64,000 nucleotides of DNA from Xanthobacteraceae bacterium (GTDB lineage Bacteria; Pseudomonadota; Alphaproteobacteria; Rhizobiales; Xanthobacteraceae). A model generated the notes under the pieces. That model ran no database searches. It was not told the DNA's origin and saw only the letters and a program-made list of their open reading frames with translations. Below are positions 55,091 through 63,960 of this stretch, in pieces (the first letter of the stretch is position 1; every line of letters starts with the position of its first letter). The stretch spans positions 1 to 64,000 of the forward strand of contig JAIESI010000043.1 in NCBI GenBank assembly GCA_019746135.1, written 5' to 3'. A program made the position numbers and the translations under genes.

Positions 55091-56005
55091 TCAGATCGGA
55101 TCCCAGGCGAACACCTCGCCGGAGCGGTCGAGCGGCGTGAACGAGGGGCCGAACGCGCCCTTGAGCTGCGCGTCGATCTTCTCCGGCGTCCAGCCGTCGG
55201 AGCGGTGGATGGCGCGGATCGGCCGGGTCTGGTTGAACAGGAAAATCTCGTTGTTGCGCACCGAGAAGATCTGCCCGGAAATTCCCGCGGCCTTGTCGGA
55301 GCCGAGATAGACCACGAGCGGCGCGATCTTCTCCGGCGTCATCTGCTGCAGCCGCGCGACGCGCTCCTTCTCGGCGTCGGTCTCGGTCGGGATCGAGCCG
55401 ATCATGCGGCCCCAGGCGAACGGCGCGATGGCGTTCGAGCGCACGTTGAAGCGCTGCATGTCGAGCGCGATGCCGCGCGACAGGCCGACGATGCCCATCT
55501 TCGCCGCCATGTAGTTGGCCTGGCCGAAGTTGCCGATCAGCCCCGAGGTCGACGTCATGTGGATCATCGAGCCGGAGTTCTGCTCGCGGAAGTGCGCGGC
55601 GCAGGCGCGGCTCATCGAGAACGAGCCGTGCAGATGCACCGCGATCACGTCCGACCAGTCGGACCAGCTCATGCGGTGGAAGATCTTGTCGCGCAGGATG
55701 CCGGCGTTGTTGACCAGGATATCGACGCGGCCGAAGGTCTCCAGCGTCGAGGCGACGATCTTGTCGGCGTTGGCGGGATCGCCGATCGAGACGGTCGAGG
55801 CGATGGCGTGGCCGCCCTTCTTCCTGATCTCGTTGACCACCTCCTGGGCCGGGCCGACGTCGCCGCCGGAGCCGTCCAGCGCCGCGCCGATGTCGTTGAC
55901 CACGACCTTGGCGCCCTCCTCGGCGAGCATGAGCGCGATGGCGCGGCCGATGCCGCGGCCCGCGCCGGTGACGATTGCGACTTTTCCTTCGACGATTCCT
56001 GGCAC
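55091..56005 (-). CDS. SDR-family 3-hydroxyacyl-CoA dehydrogenase-like protein
   Basis: A 304-residue SDR of the peroxisomal multifunctional-enzyme (HSD17B4-like) type. Cofactor loop TGAGRGIGRAIALMLAEEGA, VVVNDIGAALDGSGGD, NNAGILRD, and catalytic Ser/Tyr/Lys in HMTSTSGLIGNFGQANYMAA with the following Lys. With the MaoC hydratase it reproduces the two activities of the (R)-specific MFE. The GTG at 56005 has GGAGGG four bases upstream; the ORF track runs further up into a palindromic repeat. Confidence 0.88.
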   Translation of the reverse strand: MPGIVEGKVAIVTGAGRGIGRAIALMLAEEGAKVVVNDIGAALDGSGGDVGPAQEVVNEIRKKGGHAIASTVSIGDPANADKIVASTLETFGRVDILVNNAGILRDKIFHRMSWSDWSDVIAVHLHGSFSMSRACAAHFREQNSGSMIHMTSTSGLIGNFGQANYMAAKMGIVGLSRGIALDMQRFNVRSNAIAPFAWGRMIGSIPTETDAEKERVARLQQMTPEKIAPLVVYLGSDKAAGISGQIFSVRNNEIFLFNQTRPIRAIHRSDGWTPEKIDAQLKGAFGPSFTPLDRSGEVFAWDPI

Positions 56006-56016
56006 AATTCCCTCCA

Positions 56017-56135
56017 CGTCATGCCCGGCTTCATGCCGGGCATCCACGCCTTGGCCGCACATTAAAGGCGTGGATGGCCGGGACAACGGGTCCCCGCCAA
56101 CTTTGTTGGCGGGGTCCCGACCCGGCCATGACGGC
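56017..56135. repeat. Paired palindromic repeat (GTCATGCCCGGC family)
   Basis: Outer blocks CGTCATGCCCGGC and GACCCGGCCATGACGG flank the inverted inner segment ATCCACGCCTT / AAGGCGTGGAT. The right variable arm is the hairpin CCCCGCCAA-CTTTG-TTGGCGGGG. It lies between the SDR and MetE-like genes. Confidence 0.65.
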
Positions 56136-56167
56136 GGCGTACGCGGCAACTCCTGCGTGAAATTGGG

Positions 56168-57274
56168 CTAACGGCCCCAGACCTCGTCGGCCACTTCCAC
56201 GATCAGGCGCAGCTTCGCCCATTGCTCGTCCTCCGTGAGCAGGTTGCCCTCCTCGGTCGAGGCAAAGCCGCACTGGCCGGACAGGCAGAGCTGGTCGAGG
56301 CTTGCGAACTTCGCCGCCTGGTCGATCCGGCGCTTGAGCTCGTCCTTGCTCTCGAGCTGGCCGGTCTTGGTGGTCACCAGCCCGAGCACCACGGTCTTGC
56401 CCTTCGGCAGCAGCCGCAGCGGCTCGAAGCCGCCGGCGCGCTCGGTGTCGTACTCCATGAAATAGCCGTGCACGTTGGTCTGGTTGAACAGCACGTCGGC
56501 CTCGGCGTCATAGCCGCCGGCGCCCATGAAGGTGGATTTGTAGTTGCCGCGGCACAGGTGCATGGTGATGGTCATATCGGAGGGAATGTCCGACATCGCC
56601 GCGTTGATCAGCTTGGCATAGAGCGGCCCGAGCTTCTCCGGATCGTCGCCGCGCTTCACCATCTGGTCGCGGTAGTTCGGATCGCACAGCATGGCGATGA
56701 ACACCTCGTCGAGCTGAAGGTAGCGGCAGCCGGCGTCGGCAAAACCGCGCACCGCCCGCTTGTAGGCGTTGCCGAGGTCGTCCCAGAAACGGTCCATCGA
56801 CGGATACACGGTCTTGTCGATCGGCGTCGCGATCGGCCGACCGTAGATCGCCGACGGCGCCGGAATGGTGATCTTCGGCGTGCGCCTGGTGTGCGCCGCG
56901 ACGAACCTGAAGTGCTCGACCATCGGATGCGGCCCGGCCATGCCGAGCTTGCCGGTGACCTTCACGCCTTCGTTGCGGGTGTTGACCGCGGCGAAATGCA
57001 CGCCCTCGGCCATGAGGTGCTTCTCGGCGCCGTCGAGGCCCCACAGGAAGTCGAGATGCCACCACGAGCGGCGGAACTCGCCGTCGGTGACGGCTTCAAG
57101 GCCGACATCCTCCTGCTTCCTGATGACGCGCTCGATCTCGCGGTCTTCGATTTCTTTCAATGCCTGCGGCGTGATCTCGCCTTTGGCGTGCTTCGCGCGC
57201 GCGTCATGGACCGCCTGCGGACGGAGCAGGCTGCCGACATGGTCGGCGCGGAACGGCGGCTTGGTGCGTTTCAT
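56168..57274 (-). CDS. Single-domain MetE-like methyltransferase, copy 1
   Basis: A 368-residue Meth_synt_2 barrel. Zn ligands: His/Cys in TMHLCRGNYK, Glu in YFMEYDTER, Cys in LSGQCGFAS (the other four copies have SPQC). Pocket residues QLDEVF. The start MKRTKPPFRADHVGSLLRPQ is shared with its paralogues and was set at 57274, as upstream codons are repeat sequence. Probably moves a methyl or alkyl group to or from a thiol; methionine synthesis is possible but five copies argue for other substrates. It lies between the ABC binding protein and the SDR gene. Confidence 0.87.
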   Translation of the reverse strand: MKRTKPPFRADHVGSLLRPQAVHDARAKHAKGEITPQALKEIEDREIERVIRKQEDVGLEAVTDGEFRRSWWHLDFLWGLDGAEKHLMAEGVHFAAVNTRNEGVKVTGKLGMAGPHPMVEHFRFVAAHTRRTPKITIPAPSAIYGRPIATPIDKTVYPSMDRFWDDLGNAYKRAVRGFADAGCRYLQLDEVFIAMLCDPNYRDQMVKRGDDPEKLGPLYAKLINAAMSDIPSDMTITMHLCRGNYKSTFMGAGGYDAEADVLFNQTNVHGYFMEYDTERAGGFEPLRLLPKGKTVVLGLVTTKTGQLESKDELKRRIDQAAKFASLDQLCLSGQCGFASTEEGNLLTEDEQWAKLRLIVEVADEVWGR

Positions 57275-57331
57275 GTGGCTTCTCCCTGTTTTTGGTTTTC
57301 TTAGCACTGGCGGTCGTGCGGCTGGCTCGCT

Positions 57332-57484
57332 CTCGTGTCCCGGGCGCGACGCAGCACGCAGCGCAGCGGAGTGATGCGGCGCAGACCCGGGACCGTTCCA
57401 CATTCGGTATTCGTAACGGTCCCGGGTCTGCAGTGCATCACTTCGCGCTGTCGCGCTACGTGCTGCACTGCGCCCGGGACACGG
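57332..57484. repeat. Gene-less inverted pair of the GTGTCCCGGGC repeat family
   Basis: Left unit GTGTCCCGGGCGCGACGCAG..GCAGACCCGGGACCGTT and right unit AACGGTCCCGGGTCTGCAG..CTGCGCCCGGGACAC face each other across ~17 bp. The same family encloses the GIY-YIG gene at 8.3 kb, so this is the empty form. Confidence 0.75.
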
Positions 57485-57493
57485 AAGAACGGG

Positions 57494-58765
57494 CTACGGC
57501 CTCGCCTTCTCGAACGGATAGATGATGTCCCCCGACTTGTACTGCGGCGGATAGAGCAGCACCTCGGCCTTCAGGTCGCGGAACTGGTCGATCGAACCGT
57601 CCTTGATGTTCTGGAACTGGATCAGCAGCATCCGGTCCTTGGCCCATTCGCCCTTGTCGCCGAACTTCACGTCACCCGCGGTGGTCTTGAACGTGGTCTT
57701 GCGCAGGTGGTCGGCGATCCGGTCGTCGTTCAGGCTGTTGGTCGCCTTGATCGAGTCGCCCAGCACCTGAAGATACGCGTAGGCCCAGACCGGCATGTAG
57801 TAGCCGAGCGGATCGACGCCTTCGGCCGCGGCGCGCGCCTGATACTTCTTCAGGAGCTCCATCGAGCCCGGGAACTGCAGCTTCTCGAACGGCAACCAGG
57901 TCTCGTAGTTGACGATGCCGTTCAGCAGCGGACCAAGCTGCATCTTGAACGCCGTCGCTTGCAGGCCGACCATCGCGCCGCCGATCATCTTCGGCTTGTA
58001 GCCGATCTCGTTGATCGCCTTCAGCAAGCCGACCGAGTCGAGCGGGTACGAGCAGATCATCACAATGTCGGGATTGCTGGCCTGGATCGCGCGCACGATC
58101 GGGCCGAAATCCGTGGTCGGCGGCGGATAGGTCCGGTCATAGGTGATGCGGAGCTTCAGGTTCTTGGCGTTCTCGCGCGCGCCGTCGCAGGCGTTGCGGC
58201 CGAACTCGGCATCGGCGGCGACGATCGCGACCGACGTGGGCTTCGGGTTCTGCGCCATCGCCACCGTGAAGAAGCCCTCGCTGTAGGTGGGCTTCGGCGT
58301 CGGTCCGGTCGGCAGCATCGAGAAGTATTTGTCGTATTTGAACTCGTCGTTGATGCCGGTGCCGAACAGGCTGATGAACAGCCGCTTCTTCTGGATCATC
58401 ACCGGCATGGCCGCCGCGATCTGGGTCGAGGCATAGGCGCTGACCGCGAAGTCGACCTTGTCGACGTCGAGAAGCTTGGAGTAGATGCCGGGCACCTGCG
58501 CCGGGCTCGACTGGTCGTCGTAATAGATCAGCTTCACCGGGCGGCCGAGCAGCCCGCCCGACTTGTTGATGTCATCCTCCCAGATCTTCATCGCCACCAG
58601 CGACATCTTGCCGTTGGCCGAGAGCGGCCCGGTCAGCGACATGCTGAAGCCGATCTTGATCGGCTCGCCGCTCTGCGCGAGTGCCGCGCCGGCCGACAAG
58701 GCCAGCGCCGCGGCGCCGCACGCGACATTGCGCGCGAGACGCCGCCAGTTGAGCAGTCCACTCAT
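57494..58765 (-). CDS. ABC transporter substrate-binding protein (Leu/Ile/Val-type)
   Basis: A 423-residue periplasmic binding protein of the branched-chain amino acid (Peripla_BP_6) class. The signal peptide ends LSAGAALAQ, followed by IKIGFSMSLTGPLSANGKMS. The first lobe contains KLIYYDDQSSPAQVPGIYSK and the second DADFG-like VAADAEFGRN. In this family the receptor often serves aromatic acids, amides or urea rather than amino acids. It is embedded among MetE-like genes, so it probably imports their substrate; no permease or ATPase genes are in the window. The start is at 58765 (MSGLLNWRR), not the much longer ORF-track frame. Confidence 0.88.
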   Translation of the reverse strand: MSGLLNWRRLARNVACGAAALALSAGAALAQSGEPIKIGFSMSLTGPLSANGKMSLVAMKIWEDDINKSGGLLGRPVKLIYYDDQSSPAQVPGIYSKLLDVDKVDFAVSAYASTQIAAAMPVMIQKKRLFISLFGTGINDEFKYDKYFSMLPTGPTPKPTYSEGFFTVAMAQNPKPTSVAIVAADAEFGRNACDGARENAKNLKLRITYDRTYPPPTTDFGPIVRAIQASNPDIVMICSYPLDSVGLLKAINEIGYKPKMIGGAMVGLQATAFKMQLGPLLNGIVNYETWLPFEKLQFPGSMELLKKYQARAAAEGVDPLGYYMPVWAYAYLQVLGDSIKATNSLNDDRIADHLRKTTFKTTAGDVKFGDKGEWAKDRMLLIQFQNIKDGSIDQFRDLKAEVLLYPPQYKSGDIIYPFEKARP

Positions 58766-58803
58766 GCTTTCCTCCGTTGCAAAACCAGAATTCCGCCGAT
58801 CGC

Positions 58804-59913
58804 TCAGCGGCCCCAGATTTCCTCCGCAAGCTCGACGACCATGCGAAGCTTCGCCCATTGCTCGTCTTCGGCTATGATATTGCCTTCTTCGCTGGACGCG
58901 AAGCCACATTGCGGTGACAGGCAGATCTGGTCGAGCGGCATGAATTTCGCGGCCTGCTCGATGCGGCGTTTGATCGCATCCTTGGATTCCAGCACGCCGG
59001 TCTTCGACGTGACCAGCCCGAGCACGACCTGCTTGCCCTTGGGCACGAAGCGCAGCGGCTCGAACCCGCCGGCGCGCTCGCTGTCGTACTCCATGAAATA
59101 GCCGTGCACGTTGATGGTGTTGAACAGAAGCTCGGCCACCGGCTCGTAGCCGCCCGAGGCGATGAAGGTCGAGCGGAAGTTGCCGCGGCACAGATGCATG
59201 GTGATGGTCATGTCGGCGGGAATGTCCGACATCGCCGCGTTGATCATGCGGGCATAGGCCGCCGGCAGCGCGGCCGGGTCCTCGCCCCGGTCCCTGACCT
59301 GCTGGATCAGCTTCGGATCGCAAAGGTAGGTGAGGTTCACCTCGTCGAGTTGCAGGTAGCGGCAGCCGGCGTCGGCGAAGGCCCGCACCGTCTTGCGATA
59401 AGTCTCGCCGAGGTCACGGTAGAAGTCCTCGATATCGGGATAGACCGACGCCGGCACCGCGTCGCGGCCGTCGCGGAAGTGCACCGCCGACGGCGACGGG
59501 ATCGTCATCTTCGGCGTCTGCCGGGTATGGGCCGCCAGAAACCTGAAGTGGTCGATCATCGGATGGCCGGCGAAGCCGCCGAGCTTTCGCGCGACCCGCG
59601 GCAGCACCTGCTGCGGCTGCACGCCGCCCTGGAAATTGACCTTGCGCTGGTGCGAAACCGTCTCGATGCCGGGCAGCGCCGAGACGAAATCGGTCTGCCA
59701 GGATTTGCGGCGGTTTTCGCCGTCGGTGATCGACTTGAGACCGATCGACTCCTGCTTGCGGATCAGCGCTTCGATCTCGCGATCCTCCGCCGCCTTCAAC
59801 TGCCCGGCGTCGATCTCGCCCGCGGCGCGTTTGGCGCGGGCATCCTTCAGCGCGGCGGAGCGGAGCAGGCTGCCAACCTGATCGGCACGGAAGGGCGGCT
59901 TGGTACGCTGCAT
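58804..59913 (-). CDS. Single-domain MetE-like methyltransferase, copy 2
   Basis: A 369-residue paralogue. Zn ligands: TMHLCRGNFR, YFMEYDSER and LSPQCGFAS; pocket QLDEVN. It shares the MQRTKPPFRADQVGSLLRSA start with copy 3 and is closest to it by eye. Tandem position (17 bp after copy 3) points to local duplication. Start at 59913 chosen by family; an in-frame GTG three codons upstream is possible. Confidence 0.87.
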   Translation of the reverse strand: MQRTKPPFRADQVGSLLRSAALKDARAKRAAGEIDAGQLKAAEDREIEALIRKQESIGLKSITDGENRRKSWQTDFVSALPGIETVSHQRKVNFQGGVQPQQVLPRVARKLGGFAGHPMIDHFRFLAAHTRQTPKMTIPSPSAVHFRDGRDAVPASVYPDIEDFYRDLGETYRKTVRAFADAGCRYLQLDEVNLTYLCDPKLIQQVRDRGEDPAALPAAYARMINAAMSDIPADMTITMHLCRGNFRSTFIASGGYEPVAELLFNTINVHGYFMEYDSERAGGFEPLRFVPKGKQVVLGLVTSKTGVLESKDAIKRRIEQAAKFMPLDQICLSPQCGFASSEEGNIIAEDEQWAKLRMVVELAEEIWGR

Positions 59914-59930
59914 GCTGCTCACTTGATCTC

Positions 59931-61037
59931 TCACTTGCCCCACACCTCTTCCGACAATTCCACGATCATCCGCAGCTTCGCCCACTGCTCGTCCTCGGCG
60001 AGGATGTTGCCCTCCTCGGTGGAGGCAAAGCCGCACTGCGGCGACAGGCAAAGCTGGTCGAGCGACACGTATTTCGCCGCCTCGTCGATCCGGCGCTTGA
60101 GCGCGTCCTTCGACTCCAGTGTGCCCGACTTCGACGTCACCAGGCCGAGCACCACGGTCTTGCCCTTCGGCACGAACCGCAGCGGCTCGAAGCCGCCGGC
60201 GCGGTCGGTGTCGTATTCCATGAAATAGGCCTGGATCTTGACCTCGTTGAACAGGATTTCCGCGACCGGCTCGTAGCCGCCCGAGGCGACGAAGGTGGAC
60301 TGGAAATTGCCGCGGCAAAGGTGCATCGCCGTCGTCATGTCGGCCGGCACGTCGGAGATCGCCGCATTGATCATCCGGGCGTAGTCGTGCGGCATCTTGT
60401 CGGGATCGTCGCCGCGCTCGGTCACCTGGGCCCGCAGCTTCGGATCGCAGAGATAGGTGAAGTTCACCTCGTCGAGCTGGATGTAGCGGCAGCCGGCGTC
60501 GGCAAAGGCGCGCACCGCCTTGCGGTAGCTCTGGCCGAGATCGTTGTAGAACTCCTCCATGTCCGGATAGATCGCCTCCGGCACCGCCGAGCGCCCGTAG
60601 CGGAAGTGCAGCGACGAGGGCGACGGGATCGTCATCTTCGCCGTCTCTCCGGTCTGCGACTGCACATATTTGAAGTGCTCGATCATCGGATGGCCGGCGA
60701 ACGCGCCGAGCTTGCCGGTTACGCGCAGCATCATCGGCTTGGGCTGCTTGCCCTGGAACGCGATCTTGCGCTCGCCAAGGTAGGCCTCGACGCCGGGAAG
60801 CTTGCCGAGGAAGTCGTAGTTCCAGAACGCGCGGCGGTATTCGCCGTCGGTGATGGACTTGAGCCCGACCGCCTCCTGCTTCTTGATGAGCGCGGCGATC
60901 TCGCGGTCTTCAGTGGCCTTCAGTTGTTCGGCCGTGATCTCGTTCTTCTCGCGTTTTGCGCGGGCTTCCTTGAGCGCCGCGGAGCGAAGAAGACTGCCGA
61001 CATGATCGGCGCGGAAGGGAGGTGTCGCGCGTTGCAT
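59931..61037 (-). CDS. Single-domain MetE-like methyltransferase, copy 3
   Basis: A 368-residue paralogue. Zn ligands: AMHLCRGNFQ, YFMEYDTDR and LSPQCGFAS; pocket QLDEVN. The surface before the barrel core differs from copy 2 (FLGKLPGVEAYLGERKIAF). It is separated from copy 4 by a 223-bp gap holding a palindromic repeat, so copies 3 and 2 may form their own transcript with the binding protein. Confidence 0.87.
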   Translation of the reverse strand: MQRATPPFRADHVGSLLRSAALKEARAKREKNEITAEQLKATEDREIAALIKKQEAVGLKSITDGEYRRAFWNYDFLGKLPGVEAYLGERKIAFQGKQPKPMMLRVTGKLGAFAGHPMIEHFKYVQSQTGETAKMTIPSPSSLHFRYGRSAVPEAIYPDMEEFYNDLGQSYRKAVRAFADAGCRYIQLDEVNFTYLCDPKLRAQVTERGDDPDKMPHDYARMINAAISDVPADMTTAMHLCRGNFQSTFVASGGYEPVAEILFNEVKIQAYFMEYDTDRAGGFEPLRFVPKGKTVVLGLVTSKSGTLESKDALKRRIDEAAKYVSLDQLCLSPQCGFASTEEGNILAEDEQWAKLRMIVELSEEVWGK

Positions 61038-61077
61038 TCCAGATTTCCTTCCAGTGACAGCGGAACTTGCCTCCGGC

Positions 61078-61230
61078 CGTCACCCCCCGGGCTTGACCCG
61101 GGGGATCCATACGGTGGCGCGGCGCCGAACACACCTACGATTTGACTTCGATGCGCTCGCTCATGGATCGCCGGGACATCGGCGAGCGAAGCGACGCCGT
61201 CCTTCGGACGGCTATGCCCGGCGATGACAC
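61078..61230. repeat. Paired palindromic repeat (GTCACCCCCCGGG family)
   Basis: Left unit CGTCACCCCCCGGGCTTGAC followed by CCGGGGGATCCAT, right unit CATGGATCGCCGGGACATCG..GCCCGGCGATGACA in inverted orientation. The right variable arm contains two hairpins, TCGGCGAGCGAAGCGACG and CCGTCCTTCGGACGG. It lies between MetE-like copies 3 and 4. Confidence 0.65.
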
Positions 61231-61260
61231 CGCGTGTGTGGCAGCTAGGGGGCGGCTGCC

Positions 61261-62367
61261 TCACTTCCCCCAGATCTCCTCGGCGACCTCCACCACCTCG
61301 CGCATCTTCGCCCACTGCTGCTCCTCGGTGAGCACATTGCCCTCCTCGGTCGAGGCGAAGCCGCATTGCGGGCTGAGCGCGAGCTGGTCGAGCGGCGCGA
61401 ACTTCGCCGCCTCGTCGATCCGGCGCTTGACCAGGTCCTTCGGCTCCAGCGTGCCGCTCTTCGAGGTGATGACGCCGACCACGACGATCTTGTTGCCCTT
61501 CGGCAGGAAGCGCAGCGGCTCGAAGCCGCCGGCACGCTCGCTGTCGTATTCGAGGAAGTAGCCGTCGAAGTTGCACCGGGCGAGCAGCCGCTCCGCCACC
61601 GGCTCGTAGCCGCCCGAGGCAATCCAGGTCGAGCGGAAGTTGCCGCGGCAGACATGGGTGGTGATCGTCATGTCGGCCGGCTTGTCCCTGACCGAGTCGT
61701 TGATCAGCCTGGTGTAGTCGTCGGCGAGCGTCGCGACGTTCATGCCGCGGTCCTTCGCCTTCTTCATCTCGGCGTCGGAGCACAGATAGGCCCAGGCGGT
61801 GTCGTCGAACTGCAGATAGCGGCAGCCGGCGTCGTAGAACGCCTTCACCGCCTTGCGATAGGCCGCGGCGAGATCGGCAAAGATCGCGTCGTTGTTCGGA
61901 TAGGCCTGTTTCGAGACCGCGCCCGGCTCGAGGCGGAAGTGCAGCACCGTCGGCGCCGGGATGCACATCTTCGGCATCACCTTGGTGTGGCTCTTCACGA
62001 ACTTGAAGTGCTCCAGCATCGGGTGATTGCTGAAGTCGATCTTGCCGGTGACGCGGATGCCCTTCGGCTTGGTCTGCACGCCCTGGAACTGGATGCCGTG
62101 ATCCATCTCGTAGACCTCGACATTGTCGAGGCCGTCATAGAAGTCGTAGTGCCAGAACATGCGGCGGTATTCGCCGTCGGTCACGCATTGCAGGCCGACG
62201 TCCTCCTGCTTCTTGATCACTTTCGGGATCTCCGCGTCCTCGACCTGCTTCAGGTCGGCCGCGCTGATCTGGCCCTTGTCCCGCTTCGCCCGCGCCTCAG
62301 TGATCGCCGCCGAGCGCAGGTAGCTGCCGACATGGTCGGCGCGGAACGGGGGCTTGGTTCTTTTCAT
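61261..62367 (-). CDS. Single-domain MetE-like methyltransferase, copy 4
   Basis: A 368-residue paralogue, the first gene of the array. Zn ligands: TTHVCRGNFR, YFLEYDSER and LSPQCGFAS are present, but the pocket segment reads YLQFDDTAW where the others have LDE, so the conserved Glu is Asp. This indicates a different substrate from the other copies. The start MKRTKPPFRADHVGSYLRSA is family-typical. The promoter should lie in the 328-bp divergent region shared with the ABC binding protein gene at 62696. Confidence 0.87.
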   Translation of the reverse strand: MKRTKPPFRADHVGSYLRSAAITEARAKRDKGQISAADLKQVEDAEIPKVIKKQEDVGLQCVTDGEYRRMFWHYDFYDGLDNVEVYEMDHGIQFQGVQTKPKGIRVTGKIDFSNHPMLEHFKFVKSHTKVMPKMCIPAPTVLHFRLEPGAVSKQAYPNNDAIFADLAAAYRKAVKAFYDAGCRYLQFDDTAWAYLCSDAEMKKAKDRGMNVATLADDYTRLINDSVRDKPADMTITTHVCRGNFRSTWIASGGYEPVAERLLARCNFDGYFLEYDSERAGGFEPLRFLPKGNKIVVVGVITSKSGTLEPKDLVKRRIDEAAKFAPLDQLALSPQCGFASTEEGNVLTEEQQWAKMREVVEVAEEIWGK

Positions 62368-62695
62368 CGGGTGGTCTCCTCACTCGAACCATTCGTTTGC
62401 AGCGTTGCGCGAGCATCGCACGGGTGCCTGTCAGTGGTCGAGAACCGCACCGCTCGTCAACCCTTCCAAGCTGGCAGACGCCTTGCGCCGGACGTGTGGG
62501 ACCATTCCCATTGCAAGCGAAACCGGCCGGGACGGAAGCGGGATTTGTCAGCCATTTTCGGTGTCGGAATGCGCCGAAACGCCGCGCTTTCCGCGGCCCA
62601 CTCGCTTGCGAGGTTTCGCGCTTTCGCCCTAGTATTCGCCCGACACCGGTCGCGCTCGGGGGGCGCCGGTCAGGCATCACCTTGGGAGGATTTTT
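62368..62695. other. Divergent intergenic region between MetE-like copy 4 and a binding protein
   Basis: 328 bp with no supportable gene; ORFs 62354-62632 and 62397-62699 have atypical codon use. It should contain the promoters of both the minus-strand array and the plus-strand receptor. I see no clear operator, riboswitch or repeat. A GGGAGGA ribosome site precedes the 62696 start. Confidence 0.5.
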
Positions 62696-63901
62696 ATGAT
62701 GAAACGCGTTCTCGCGGCGTCCGCCGCGCTTGCGATGTCGGCCGCGCTGGCCAACGCGCAGGAGGTGAAGATCGGCCTGGTTGCGCCGTTCACGGGCATC
62801 GGCGCCGAGCTCGGCCAGCAGATCGACCGTGGCGTCCAGCAGTACCTCAAGCTTCGGGCCAGCGAGTTCGCGCCCTACAAGATCAACATCATCAAGCGCG
62901 ACGACAAGAACCCGTCCGGCGCCGACTCCAAGATCGCGGTGCAGGAGCTCTTGACGCAGGAGAACGTCGACGCGCTGGCCGGCTGGATCTATTCGCCGAA
63001 CGCGATCGCGTCCGCGCCGGTCGTCACCGCCGGCAAGAAGATCGGTGTCATCATGAACGCCGGCACGGCGCACATCACCACCATGTCGCCGCTGTTCGTG
63101 CGCACCTCGTTCAGCATGTGGCACGCCGGCTACGCGCTCGGCGAGGCCGCCGCGAAGCAGCTCAAGGCCAAGACCGCGGTGATCGGCTACAGCGACTTCC
63201 CGCCCGGCAAGGACAGCCTCGCAGCGTTCAAGCGCGCGTTCGAGGCCAACGGCGGCAAGGTGATCGACGAAATCCCGATGGGGGGACCGGCGCAGGTGCC
63301 GGACTTCACGCCGTTCTTCCAGCGCGCCAAGGACAAGAAGCCCGACGTGTTCTTCGTGTTCGTGCCGGCCGGCGACCACGCGCTCGCCGTCACCAAGACC
63401 TACGGCGCGCTCGGCATGAAGCAGGCCGGCATCAAGCTGATCGGCCCGGGCGACATCACCCAGGACATCAAGCTGCAGGCGATGGGCGACGCGGCGATCG
63501 GCCTGATCACCATGCACCACTACAACGCCGACCTCGACAACGCCGCAAACAAGGCCCTCGTTGCGTCCTGGAAGAAGGACTACGGCGCGGATGCGACACC
63601 CGACTTCGTGGCGGTCGGCGCCTATGACGGCATGGCCGTGCTCGCCCACATGATCAAGGCGACCAAGGGCAAGCTCGGCGACACGGACGCGGCGCTCGCC
63701 TCGCTCAAGGACTGGAAATACAACAGCCCGCGCGGCCCGATCTCGATCGATCCGGCGACCCGCGACATCGTCATGAACGAGTACCTGGTCGAGGTCGTGA
63801 AGGGCAGCGACGGCAAGCTGCACCAGAAGCAGCTCGGCAAGATCGACAGCGTCAAGGACCCCTGCAAGGAGCAGAAGATCGGTCCCTGCGCGCCGAAGTG
63901 A
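62696..63901 (+). CDS. ABC transporter substrate-binding protein (Leu/Ile/Val-type)
   Basis: A 401-residue periplasmic receptor of the Peripla_BP_6 class. The signal peptide ends MSAALANAQ, then VKIGLVAPFTGIGAELGQQI. Lobe features are RDDKNPSGADSKIAVQELL and GYSDFPPGKDSLAAFKRAF. The C-terminus carries two Cys (KDPCKEQKIGPC), possibly a disulfide. It is only modestly similar to the receptor at 57.5 kb, so ligands may differ. Transcribed away from the MetE-like array and closed by a terminator; permease genes may follow outside the window. Confidence 0.88.
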   Translation: MMKRVLAASAALAMSAALANAQEVKIGLVAPFTGIGAELGQQIDRGVQQYLKLRASEFAPYKINIIKRDDKNPSGADSKIAVQELLTQENVDALAGWIYSPNAIASAPVVTAGKKIGVIMNAGTAHITTMSPLFVRTSFSMWHAGYALGEAAAKQLKAKTAVIGYSDFPPGKDSLAAFKRAFEANGGKVIDEIPMGGPAQVPDFTPFFQRAKDKKPDVFFVFVPAGDHALAVTKTYGALGMKQAGIKLIGPGDITQDIKLQAMGDAAIGLITMHHYNADLDNAANKALVASWKKDYGADATPDFVAVGAYDGMAVLAHMIKATKGKLGDTDAALASLKDWKYNSPRGPISIDPATRDIVMNEYLVEVVKGSDGKLHQKQLGKIDSVKDPCKEQKIGPCAPK

Positions 63902-63929
63902 CGGCCGCAAGCGTTCGGAAAACGGCAGA

Positions 63930-63960
63930 CCGCCGCCCCTCGGGGCGGCGGTTTTGCTTT
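63930..63960 (+). terminator. Rho-independent terminator after the binding-protein gene
   Basis: Stem CCGCCGCCC / GGGCGGCGG with loop CTCG is followed by TTTTGCTTT, 28 bp after the stop codon. This is a strong canonical terminator. Confidence 0.85.
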
